Shown here: positions 9,095 to 16,999 of the stretch, piece by piece
How the letters are laid out: every line of letters begins with the position of its first letter
How positions within the stretch are numbered: position 1 is the first letter of the stretch
NCBI GenBank assembly: GCA_035627835.1
Contig: DASPKX010000040.1
Span: forward strand, 1-22,920
Source of the DNA: DASPKX01 sp035627835
GTDB lineage: Bacteria; Verrucomicrobiota; Verrucomicrobiia; Limisphaerales; SXQI01
DNA length: 22,920 bases
Reading direction: 5' to 3'
Position numbers and translations under genes: made by a program
The notes under the pieces: generated by a model
Told to the model about the DNA's origin: nothing
The model's input: only the letters and a program-made list of their open reading frames with translations
Database searches by the model: none

Positions 9095-9120
9095 AGGCCC
9101 GGTCACCGACCGGGCCTTTT
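9095..9120 (+). terminator. Rho-independent terminator after the S9 peptidase gene
   Basis: A 9-bp GC-rich stem (9096-9104 with 9108-9116) closes a 3-nt loop and is followed by TTTT, 13 nt after the peptidase stop. On the opposite strand the stem is not followed by a good T run, so it should stop mainly plus-strand transcription before the convergent ligase gene, whose stop is at 9124. Confidence 0.88.
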
Positions 9121-9123
9121 GCT

Positions 9124-11814
9124 TCAGGCGGGAACCTCTCGTTTCACCTCACGCGCCTCTTTATCCACGCGCAAACCTTTGAAGCGCGGGTGCCGCAACG
9201 CCCCGCCTTCTGTCCATTCCACAAACTCGATCTGCGCGACCACTGCGGGTTTCACCCACACTGAGTTCTTTAAGTCATCTTCATTGATCCCTTCATTGTT
9301 GCGCTTCACCTTCGTGATCTTCAGTTCATAGAATGGAATCTCACGCGTCACGTGTGAGGCCGCGGCAGTGATGATCCTTTGCTTCGACAATGGTGTGAAG
9401 CCCCCGCGCACCTTGGCGACATATTTGAAACGCCCTTCATCATCAAAGAGGCCGACGTAAAGCGCGTCAAAATCCTTGGCTGTGCTCGTTCGTCGCCACC
9501 CACCGATGACGAACTCCTGCTCCTGGTTCGTCTTGAACTTCACCCAGCAGCCGCTGCGATCCCCCGGCTCGTAATACGAATCGTTTCGCTTCGCGATAAT
9601 CCCTTCAAACCCCTTGTCCCGCGCGGCTTCAATTAACTCCTCAGGCTCCGCCTCCAGCGGCCCGCTGAAATGCAGTAGCGGATCACTTGTCCCTGCAAAC
9701 ACCTGTTTCAAAAGCTCCCTCCGCTCGCTCAAAGGCAGCTTCAACAGCGAGCGTCCCTCCAGGTTCAGAATGTCGAACGCGTAATAATGGATCGTGATGC
9801 CCGAGTGCGAACTGCTCCCTTGCAACGCTTGAAAGGACATCTTCCCTGAAGGCTCAACCGCCACCACTTCCCCGTCCAAGGTTACCTTGGCGCACGGCAG
9901 CCTGCCCACCGCTCGCACCACCTCGGGAAAGTCCGAGTTGAAACTGTTCGCGTTTCGGGAAAGCAATTCCACGCTGCTGCCGTTTTTCACGGCCTGGCAC
10001 CGATAACCATCAAACTTGATCTCATAACTCCATTGCGGCCCATGCGGCAGCTGCGCCACCAACTTTGCTTTCATTGGGTTCACGAACCCAGGCTTGGCTG
10101 CGGGCGCGGCGCTGGGAACCTCGAAAGCAGCAGGGTCAGGTTCATCCGCCTTTGCGCTCGCTCTCGTCCGTTTCGCTCTGCTGGCCGCTGGCTTGGTTCC
10201 GGAAGGTTTGCTCGATCGATTGCTCTGCCACTGGGCGTCATTGTCATTGGCTATCTCGTCCAATGTTCTATTCGTGAGCACCGAGCGATCCAACACCTTC
10301 GCCGGAATTTCACCTGCGGCTCCGCCGGTCTTTAAGAGATACCACGGCTGCTTTCCGTTTGCGTCCGCGCGGCTGGAGCGCACCAACGTCCACTCTCCTT
10401 TCAGCTTCTTTCCAGCCATTTGAATTTTCAGCTTCCCTTTGTGATAGGCAGCCAGCGGCTTCTCCTCCACTGCGCGGTAGGTCCCAATGTCCCACACCAT
10501 CACCGTGCCAGCTCCATAATTGCCGGGAGGGATGGTCCCTTCGAATCTCGCATAGCTCATCGGATGATCCTCCACATGCATCGCCAGTCGCCGTTCTGCT
10601 GGAGTAAACGGCGGCCCCTTGGGGACAGCCCACGATTTCAGCACGCCACCCATCTCCAATCGAAAATCATAATGCAAATGACTGGCGTCATGCTTCTGGA
10701 TAACGAACATCAAATCACCAGCCTCAGCGGACTTTTCTCGCTCTGGGCCTGGCTCTGCGGTTTGCTGAAAATCCCGCTTCCGATCATATTCCCGCAGGCT
10801 GCCGTCGTGGCTGGTGTCGCCGCTGGGGATCTCCTTCTTACCAGCCGGTTTCGCGGTTCGTTTCGCCTTGGCCACCGGCTTCTTCATCGCGCCTTGCAGT
10901 TCCTCGATCTTTGGCAGCTTCTGCTTCAAAGTGAGCACAGGAGCAAACAAATCCCCCAGCTTCTGCACCCGCTTCAAAGCCTGTTCCGGTTCAAACGTAA
11001 ATGCATCCGCATCGCCCTTGGATACCGCCCGCTCCACCTCCTTCCACTCAAGTGGCATGGAGACAAACGGCCTCATCCGTTTGCCCCGGAGCGAATAAAC
11101 ACACACTGTCGTCTTGTAATCAACGTTCTGCGACCAATCGATGAACACCTTTCCCACGCGCTGATCCTTGGCCATTTCGCTCACGATCAACTCTGGTTGT
11201 TGCTGCTCGAGCAACTCCGCCAACGCCTTGGCGAAAGGCTCCGTATCCGCATAACTGATCTTTGTGTTCAGCGGCACGTAGAGCTGGCACCCTTTCGATC
11301 CTGAGCTTTTGAGAAAGCTCTTCATCCCGAGTTTTTGAAAAACATCCCGAACCCGCAGGCCGACCTCTGCCGCTTGAAGAACGTTCGCAGGCTCGCCCGG
11401 ATCCAGATCAACCACGAAGAAATCAGGACGATCAATCTGCCCGGCGCGCGCCAGGAACACATGCATTTCCAGGCTGGCCAGGTTTGCGGCCCAGACCAGC
11501 GAAGGCAGGTCATTGATCAACACGAAGTTGATATCGCTGCCGCCACCTCGCCGCGCCACAGCGGTTGTTTTCACCCAATCCGGTTTATGGCTCGGCGCAT
11601 CTTTCTCGTAGAAATGCTCGTGGTTCACCCCCTCGGGATAACGCTTCAACGTGAGCGGCCGGTTCTTTAAGTGGGGTAAAATGTAATCCGCCATTTGGAC
11701 GTAATAGTTAATCACGTCGCCTTTGCGGAACTGGTTTTCTGGATAGAGAACCTTGTCCAGGTTCGAAACTTGAAGGACGCGCCCGCCCACCTCCAACTGC
11801 GTCTTTTTCCCCAT
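9124..11814 (-). CDS. ligD: Multifunctional DNA ligase D (polymerase, 3'-phosphoesterase, ATP-dependent ligase)
   Basis: LigD seals double-strand breaks with Ku in bacterial non-homologous end joining. Numbering from the in-frame GTG at 11829 (901 residues), the order is polymerase/primase domain (about 14-300, metal residues in D141-L-D143 and D231), phosphoesterase domain (about 373-500, H380DASH384LHYD388 and EDH 420-422), and ligase domain (about 580-900). The ligase part has catalytic Lys605 in EIKFDGYR, DGE 652-654, EGIIAK 742-747 and WVKFK 762-766. Two Ala/Lys/Pro-rich linkers (about 315-370 and 535-582) separate the domains. The Pol-PE-Lig order is that of mycobacterial LigD, not the PE-Lig-Pol order of Pseudomonas. 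I prefer ATG 11814 over GTG 11829, but neither has a strong ribosome site. No ku gene is in the window. Confidence 0.94.
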   Translation of the reverse strand: MGKKTQLEVGGRVLQVSNLDKVLYPENQFRKGDVINYYVQMADYILPHLKNRPLTLKRYPEGVNHEHFYEKDAPSHKPDWVKTTAVARRGGGSDINFVLINDLPSLVWAANLASLEMHVFLARAGQIDRPDFFVVDLDPGEPANVLQAAEVGLRVRDVFQKLGMKSFLKSSGSKGCQLYVPLNTKISYADTEPFAKALAELLEQQQPELIVSEMAKDQRVGKVFIDWSQNVDYKTTVCVYSLRGKRMRPFVSMPLEWKEVERAVSKGDADAFTFEPEQALKRVQKLGDLFAPVLTLKQKLPKIEELQGAMKKPVAKAKRTAKPAGKKEIPSGDTSHDGSLREYDRKRDFQQTAEPGPEREKSAEAGDLMFVIQKHDASHLHYDFRLEMGGVLKSWAVPKGPPFTPAERRLAMHVEDHPMSYARFEGTIPPGNYGAGTVMVWDIGTYRAVEEKPLAAYHKGKLKIQMAGKKLKGEWTLVRSSRADANGKQPWYLLKTGGAAGEIPAKVLDRSVLTNRTLDEIANDNDAQWQSNRSSKPSGTKPAASRAKRTRASAKADEPDPAAFEVPSAAPAAKPGFVNPMKAKLVAQLPHGPQWSYEIKFDGYRCQAVKNGSSVELLSRNANSFNSDFPEVVRAVGRLPCAKVTLDGEVVAVEPSGKMSFQALQGSSSHSGITIHYYAFDILNLEGRSLLKLPLSERRELLKQVFAGTSDPLLHFSGPLEAEPEELIEAARDKGFEGIIAKRNDSYYEPGDRSGCWVKFKTNQEQEFVIGGWRRTSTAKDFDALYVGLFDDEGRFKYVAKVRGGFTPLSKQRIITAAASHVTREIPFYELKITKVKRNNEGINEDDLKNSVWVKPAVVAQIEFVEWTEGGALRHPRFKGLRVDKEAREVKREVPA

Positions 11815-12030
11815 AGGGTTAATCTGCACCCCATGGTTCGACCGCGCTACAGGCCCAACCGGCGCTTGAGCCCCCGCGAAGCCTGCATGCCGTGACGAAC
11901 ATTCCCTCTGCCCGGCTTAAGGGGTAGCCTGATTACGTTCATTAACTGAGGGCATACCTTGAGATTGCTTTGGGAGAGCGTCGGCAACGCTTCCCAGTCG
12001 CCCGCCCCGAGGCGGGGCAGAAAGAACTGT

Positions 12031-14574
12031 ATGTATCGGTTGGCGCTCCCCTTACTCGCGCTCATTGCGCTCTGGAACTCTCATGCTCAACCCGCCCAGG
12101 TGCGAATTGCTGGCAGCCTAAACGCCAGCAACCTCGAACTGGAGCTTCCGCCTCCAGCGCTCGTGGACGTAGAGACCGTCACCTCGATTGAAACCAGCGG
12201 AGACTTGAGGAACTGGCAGTCATTTGGGGTTTTCACCAATGACGCGTCCTCCTTTACAAGGCTGCCGATCGGCGACGCAGCCCAACGGGGGTTCTTTCGC
12301 TCACGCCTGGCGCAACACCTCAAACGCAGCAAGGATCCGGGCGCTGAGGTTTACGGTTACGCTTCGGAATACGCGAAGAATCTCAGGGCTTTGGGCTTCC
12401 TGTCCTTGGCGGGGTTCACAAACCAATTCGCCCCGCCCGCTTATCTGCCGCAACTCTCGTGGGATCCCACCACCTCTGATTTCTGGGACGAGTTCAACCT
12501 GGATATCGACGCATACAACGCAACCCTGCCGTCCGGCTCTCCAGATCGGCGCATCACCAGCTTCCGCATGGACGCCGCCGAACTGGAGCTGTTCAAGCGG
12601 AACGGCTTCGTCGTTTCACAACGGATGCAAACCTGGAGCTTTGGCGAGAGCTTTTACCGAATCTTCATGGATGACCTGCCGGTCTTCATCTCGAGTGACG
12701 CGATTTTGCAGGCATGGCACCAGGTCTTCAAAACGATGCTCACCGAGTGGGAGCTTTATTATATTGAACCGCAGCTCAAAGACCTGCTGGCGCAATGCTC
12801 GACCGGCCTCGGGTCAGTCGCACAGGAGCACGGGTCAGGCCCTTTCGCCGCCAGCGTGAAAGATGCGGACACGTTTCTCACGGTCGCCCGCAGCCTCATA
12901 ACGGGGCAGCAGCAATCGTCAGTGACGGGGCAGGACACAGAAGTCACCAGGATTTTGGAAGCCATTGCCGGCGAGGAATATCATCAGAGCTTCCCCATTT
13001 TCGGCGCCGTGCGGCCGATGGATTTCACCCAATTCAAACCGCGGGGAAACTACGAATCACGACCCAACTACTTCCGCTGCCTGATGTGGCTTGGCCGTGT
13101 CGATTTCCGCATTGCCGATCCAACCCCCGGCGCTTTGCAGGCCGGCGCCATGCGCGAACTCGCGACGGCAATAGCGCTCCAGGAAGCGCTTCGCGCGAAT
13201 AACGGCGCGGAGCAATGGTCCGAGACAAACCGAATCATCGAATTCTTAATCGGTCATGCCGACTCCATGAACTTCCTTCAACTCGCTGGGTTGTTGGAAG
13301 GCGCCAGCATGCAGACCCTCGCGCAGATTCGGACTGAAGAGAATCTCGCTGCCCTGCAACGGGCTATCCTTAACGGAAATCTCGGATTTCAACAGATTCG
13401 TGGGGACGTCTTTTTCACTCCGCTGGACGGCTCCCAACGCAAGCTCCCCCGCTCCTTTGCGTTTTCAGGGCAGAAGTTCGTCTTCGACTCCTGGGCTCTC
13501 AGCAAAGTTGTTCACGATGATATTCTCTGGCCGGATTCCAGCGGCACACTTCGAAAGGTGGAACGCCTTATGCCAAGCACACTCGACGTCGCTTTTGCAG
13601 CGCTTGGCAACGACGCGGTGACTCCACTAATCGCCTCAGGCATTGCCAAAACCAGCCCTTCCTCGTGGCGCGACGGTCATCCGTACCAGCACAACTTAGC
13701 CGCAGTGCGAGCGGTCATCGACGCCCAAAAGGCCACCGTCTGGACGAACAGCTCGATCTACAATGCATGGCTCGGCGCGTTGCGGGAGCTGAGCAAGCCG
13801 ACAACCAGCCCCGCCTACCCGGAAGTGTTCCGAACGAAAGCCTGGGCTCTCAAGCAGACGCAGTCGCAGTTGAGCGGCTGGACCCAATTGCGGCACGACA
13901 CGCTGCTCTACGCCAAAGGATCCTACACCGTTCCAATTCTCTGCAGCTATCCGCATGGTTATGTGGAGCCAGTTCCGACCTTCTGGAGAACCATGGAGGG
14001 ATTAAGCGGACGCATGGCCGAGGTGTTCAGCTCTTTCACAAATTCACTCACCAGGCGTCCTGATTTCACCAACCAACTCCACCATCTGTCCGGGTTCCAG
14101 ACCACAATGAGAACCCTTGCGGTCATTGCGGAGAAGCAACTCAATAGCCTCCCCCTCACCGATGCCGAGAACAACTTCCTGAAGGATGTCGTGGAAATCC
14201 ACAAGACCTACGACGGAAAACTCTACAGCGGTTGGTATCCCAAGCTCTTCTACCGCTCGCTCGATATGCGCCCTGAGTCCTTCCCCGTGAACTATGGCTG
14301 CGAGCGCCCGGACCAGCTCATAGTCGATATCCACACAAAGGTTCCTGATGAGCGAGGCCCAGGCCGTGTGCTCCACGCCGCAGTTGGCCACCCCAACATG
14401 TTGCTGATTGCGGTCGAGTGTGGGCCAGAGAAGGTGATGTACGCAGGCCCCGTCTTCAGTTACTACGACGTGGAGACGGACGGTGTCGAACGGCTAACCG
14501 ACACCGATTGGCGAAGCATGCAATCCAACGCGCGCTCACCCGAGTGGACTAAAGAATTCCTGGTGCAGCCCTAG
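12031..14574 (+). CDS. Secreted DUF3160 protein
   Basis: This 847-residue protein begins with a signal peptide (MYRLALPLLALIALWNSHAQ). It continues with a short beta module (about 23-95: SIETSGDLRNWQSFG, then GFFRSRL) like that seen in other Verrucomicrobia secreted proteins. The rest matches DUF3160: LPVFISSDAILQAWHQVF (216-233), FKPRGNYESRP (335-345) and LMWLGRVDFR (351-360), plus a C-terminal DIHTKVPDE, LHAAVGHPN and GPVFSYYDVE region. DUF3160 has no established function that I know of. An in-frame TTG at 11959 would add 24 residues and hide the signal peptide, so ATG 12031 is chosen. A small GC hairpin (12001-12016) lies just upstream of the ATG. The 200 bp between it and ligD is the divergent upstream region; I found no convincing promoter boxes there. 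The stop codon is part of the following repeat. Confidence 0.88.
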   Translation: MYRLALPLLALIALWNSHAQPAQVRIAGSLNASNLELELPPPALVDVETVTSIETSGDLRNWQSFGVFTNDASSFTRLPIGDAAQRGFFRSRLAQHLKRSKDPGAEVYGYASEYAKNLRALGFLSLAGFTNQFAPPAYLPQLSWDPTTSDFWDEFNLDIDAYNATLPSGSPDRRITSFRMDAAELELFKRNGFVVSQRMQTWSFGESFYRIFMDDLPVFISSDAILQAWHQVFKTMLTEWELYYIEPQLKDLLAQCSTGLGSVAQEHGSGPFAASVKDADTFLTVARSLITGQQQSSVTGQDTEVTRILEAIAGEEYHQSFPIFGAVRPMDFTQFKPRGNYESRPNYFRCLMWLGRVDFRIADPTPGALQAGAMRELATAIALQEALRANNGAEQWSETNRIIEFLIGHADSMNFLQLAGLLEGASMQTLAQIRTEENLAALQRAILNGNLGFQQIRGDVFFTPLDGSQRKLPRSFAFSGQKFVFDSWALSKVVHDDILWPDSSGTLRKVERLMPSTLDVAFAALGNDAVTPLIASGIAKTSPSSWRDGHPYQHNLAAVRAVIDAQKATVWTNSSIYNAWLGALRELSKPTTSPAYPEVFRTKAWALKQTQSQLSGWTQLRHDTLLYAKGSYTVPILCSYPHGYVEPVPTFWRTMEGLSGRMAEVFSSFTNSLTRRPDFTNQLHHLSGFQTTMRTLAVIAEKQLNSLPLTDAENNFLKDVVEIHKTYDGKLYSGWYPKLFYRSLDMRPESFPVNYGCERPDQLIVDIHTKVPDERGPGRVLHAAVGHPNMLLIAVECGPEKVMYAGPVFSYYDVETDGVERLTDTDWRSMQSNARSPEWTKEFLVQP

Positions 14575-14738
14575 AAGCCGTTTCATGAATAACCAGCAAG
14601 TGGATTGCGAGGGATTTTGGGCCGGAGGCGAGGCGCGACGAAGGAGCATATCCGCATGGATCTGCGACTGAGGAGCAACGAAGCATCCGGCGAAAAGACC
14701 CGCAAGACGCTGCTTGGGTGTTTGTGAGACGGCTTCTA
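14572..14738. repeat. 167-bp imperfect palindrome, MITE/REP-like element
   Basis: The ends are inverted copies: TAGAAGCCGTTTCA at 14572-14585 and TGAGACGGCTTCTA at 14725-14738, matching at 13 of 14. Pairing continues inward to about 14625/14685 with a few bulges. Within the outer 23 positions, 18 pairs are Watson-Crick, four more are G-T wobbles, and only one is a true mismatch. The centre holds a direct repeat (GCGACGAAGGAGCA at 14635-14648 and GCGACTGAGGAGCA at 14664-14677, 12 of 14) and a small ATCC/GGAT stem. It has no coding capacity. The outer TA at each end could be a target-site duplication. It lies between convergent genes, and no second copy was seen in this window. Confidence 0.75.
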
Positions 14739-14746
14739 AAAAGAAA

Positions 14747-15991
14747 TCACTCCAGGCGCATCGGCCGGTTGAAACGCCATCTCGCCTGCGCCTTCACCAG
14801 CAGGAAAAACAGCCGCATGCGCCAGGCGATCTTCCACCCACCGTGCAACTCCCCCGCCAACGCGGCGTTCACGGCGGAGGCGAGCTGAAACCTTTCACGA
14901 GGTTGGAAAAAAATCTCGAGGAACGGCCGAGTGTAGAAGTGCTCCACCATTTCCCAGTAGAAATCCAGGCCAGCCCTCACTCGCTTCTCGTAACGCTGAA
15001 AAACTGAGGCGCGCCTGCTTGGCGAAGCCATCACAGCAAGAATGCTTTCTGCAGCGAGCTTCCCTGAGAACATGGCCAGATACACGCCGGAGGAAAAAAT
15101 CGGATCCAGAAAACCCGCTGCGTCCCCTGCCCTCAGCACCCGGTTACTGAAAAATGTTCGGTTCCGATAAGAGAAGTCGCTGGTGGTCTGGATGCTGCCG
15201 ACAAGCTCCGCGTCCTTCATGCGCGCAATCAGCGGTGGGCTCTTGCGCCAGATGCTCTCGAACAGAACGGACGGCTCCTGCTTCAGCCGCGCGAACTCAG
15301 CCGCATCCATTACCACCCCCACGCTCGTTTTCTCTTTCGAAATCGGAATGATCCAGAACCAACGATTTGCCAGGCGGACGATGATGGTGTCGCCCCCAGG
15401 GCTTCCTTCGTCCAATTTAACATTCCGAAAATGGCCGAACACCGCCAACTTCCGCAGATTCGGATGCGCAACGCGCAACCCTTCCTGGTTGCCCGTCAGA
15501 TTGCCTCGCCCCGAAGCATCAACAACGTAAGCGCTCTCGAGGACTGACCTCTGCCCTTGAGGATCCGTCACATGAACACGAACCGCGCCTTCTCCTTCCT
15601 CCACTTTGCTGACACTCCACCCCTCACGAACCTCCGCGCCAACTTTGCGCGCGTGCTTCAGGAGAATGTCGTCGAAGACGGCGCGTTCGACTTGAAACGC
15701 TTCATGCTCCCGCGTGAACCGGCCCTGGGAAAAAACAAAGAACAGTGAGTGGTTGCCTGTCCCGGTGTGGAACTGCGCTCCGCGCTTCCTTGGGAAACCG
15801 GCAGCTTCCAAATCCGGGAGGACGCCCATTTCCGCGAAGATGGACCGATTGTATGGCAGCAGTGACTCCCCAATATGGAACCTTGGGAAGACTTCCTTCT
15901 CCAAAACGAGGACGCGCTTGCCACCTTTTGCCAGGAATGTCGCGGCCGCGCTTCCAGCGGGCCCGCCTCCTATGACGATAACATCATGCAC
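14747..15991 (-). CDS. FAD-dependent oxidoreductase, flavin halogenase/geranylgeranyl-reductase-like
   Basis: This 414-residue flavoprotein has an N-terminal FAD-binding GGGPAG (8-13), acidic E31, the halogenase-like PRFHIGES segment (36-43), K69 in FPRKRGAQF, DASGR (158-162), WFWIIP (211-216, matching the WxWxIP motif of flavin-dependent halogenases) and a second FAD motif GDAAGFLDP (289-297). The family contains halogenases, hydroxylases and isoprenoid reductases, so the reaction is not fixed. The C-terminus is basic and amphipathic and could sit on a membrane. The GTG start is 1 nt after the stop of the acyl carrier protein gene, so the enzyme probably acts on an ACP-bound chain or on the released product. 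It is the last gene of the minus-strand run. Confidence 0.85.
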   Translation of the reverse strand: MHDVIVIGGGPAGSAAATFLAKGGKRVLVLEKEVFPRFHIGESLLPYNRSIFAEMGVLPDLEAAGFPRKRGAQFHTGTGNHSLFFVFSQGRFTREHEAFQVERAVFDDILLKHARKVGAEVREGWSVSKVEEGEGAVRVHVTDPQGQRSVLESAYVVDASGRGNLTGNQEGLRVAHPNLRKLAVFGHFRNVKLDEGSPGGDTIIVRLANRWFWIIPISKEKTSVGVVMDAAEFARLKQEPSVLFESIWRKSPPLIARMKDAELVGSIQTTSDFSYRNRTFFSNRVLRAGDAAGFLDPIFSSGVYLAMFSGKLAAESILAVMASPSRRASVFQRYEKRVRAGLDFYWEMVEHFYTRPFLEIFFQPRERFQLASAVNAALAGELHGGWKIAWRMRLFFLLVKAQARWRFNRPMRLE

Positions 15992-15992
15992 C

Positions 15993-16253
15993 TCAGGCCT
16001 TGGCCTGCACCGCTTCTGCGATGGTGGTGACGGTGCGCAAAATCTTCTGGGCTGCTGCGGGGTCTGCGATCTTTAAGCCAAACTGTTTATCGAGCGCCAC
16101 GACCACTTGAAGGGCATCAACCGAATCCAACCCGAGGCTGTCCGGCCCGAACAGGGGTTGGTCGTCCTGAATCTCCTCCGGCGTCACCTGCAGCATCAGG
16201 TTCTCAACCAGCAATTTTTTAATGCGCTGCTTCAGAGCGCTCATCTCTTCCAT
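15993..16253 (-). CDS. Acyl carrier protein
   Basis: This small acidic four-helix carrier of 86 residues bears the growing acyl chain on phosphopantetheine. The attachment site is Ser44 in LGLDSVDALQ, and the flanking DSLGLDSVD is the usual ACP signature. A hydrophobic helix II (VDALQVVVALDKQFGLKI) follows. It lies 5 nt after the ketoreductase and 1 nt before the flavin enzyme, so it is dedicated to this cluster rather than being the housekeeping AcpP, which usually sits between fabG and fabF with a DSLD motif. A second in-frame ATG at 16244 is an alternative start. Confidence 0.9.
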   Translation of the reverse strand: MEEMSALKQRIKKLLVENLMLQVTPEEIQDDQPLFGPDSLGLDSVDALQVVVALDKQFGLKIADPAAAQKILRTVTTIAEAVQAKA

Positions 16254-16258
16254 ACACG

Positions 16259-16999
16259 TTATAAAATTCCGCCGTCCACCTTCAAAGCCGCGCCTGTGAT
16301 ATAGCTGGCGCTCGCCGAAGCAAGAAACAAAATCGCCGCCGCCACCTCATCTGGCGTCGCAAATCGGCGCATCGGAATTCGACTGGCCGTCGCGCGCCGC
16401 TCCTCATCCGAATTAAACTTAAGCGCAGGCGTGTCCACATAGCCGGGGCAAACCGCATTCACAGTGATCCCGATTCGAGCCACCTCCTTCGCCAGCGACT
16501 GAGTCATGGCCACAATCCCAGCTTTCGCCGCCGCGTAATTGGTTTGCCCGGCAGGAGCCAGCATTGCGCTGAGTGAGGATACATTGACGATCCGCCCAAA
16601 GCGTTGGCTGATCATGGTCGGTAGAGCTGCCTGGCACCCGTGGAACACAGCGTTCAAGTTGGAATCAATTACTGACGCCCATACAGGTTCGGGCATAGTC
16701 GCGAGCAGACCATCCTGATGCCCCCCAGCATTGTTAACCAAAGCATCCAAACGACCATGCCGGTCAATGATGGACCGAATCGCCGCTCGCCAACTTTCTG
16801 GTGAAGTGACCTCCAACGTGAAGCAAGACACTTGCTGGGGGTGACTGGCCGCAAGCGCATCGGCTTCTCCGCGATTCTGGCGAACGCCCAGGGCCACATG
16901 GTGCAGCTGGCTTTGCGCGATGAATTGGCGCGCCACAGCCAACGCGATCGCGCTGTTGCCACCAGTGATCAGCATTACTCGTTTCGCCTGCTCACTCAT
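16259..16999 (-). CDS. 3-oxoacyl-ACP reductase-like SDR (FabG family)
   Basis: This short-chain dehydrogenase of 246 residues should reduce a beta-ketoacyl-ACP to the beta-hydroxy form using NAD(P)H. It shows NNAGG (about 89-93), catalytic Ser142 in NVSSLS, Tyr155 and Lys159 in NYAAAK, and CPGYVDTP after that. The N-terminal cofactor loop is unusual: TGGNSAIA at residues 12-19, where the family normally has TGxxxGIG, so two glycines are alanines. The ATG at 16999 overlaps the end of the ketosynthase partner by 8 nt. An in-frame TTG 12 nt upstream is less likely. Cluster position points to specialised lipid or polyketide synthesis rather than bulk fatty acid synthesis. Confidence 0.88.
   Translation of the reverse strand: MSEQAKRVMLITGGNSAIALAVARQFIAQSQLHHVALGVRQNRGEADALAASHPQQVSCFTLEVTSPESWRAAIRSIIDRHGRLDALVNNAGGHQDGLLATMPEPVWASVIDSNLNAVFHGCQAALPTMISQRFGRIVNVSSLSAMLAPAGQTNYAAAKAGIVAMTQSLAKEVARIGITVNAVCPGYVDTPALKFNSDEERRATASRIPMRRFATPDEVAAAILFLASASASYITGAALKVDGGIL

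Noticed and set aside
10420..11304. 294-codon plus-strand open frame inside ligD
   Set aside because: It lies entirely antisense to well-conserved LigD codons. Its product is rich in Leu, His and Arg with no recognisable motif, as expected of a shadow frame in GC-rich DNA.
12001..12016. GC hairpin before the DUF3160 ATG as a regulatory element
   Set aside because: A 6-bp stem with a 4-nt loop is expected by chance in GC-rich DNA, and nothing else supports a riboswitch or attenuator.
11959..12030. TTG start extending the DUF3160 protein by 24 residues
   Set aside because: The extension would place charged residues before a textbook signal peptide that begins exactly at ATG 12031.
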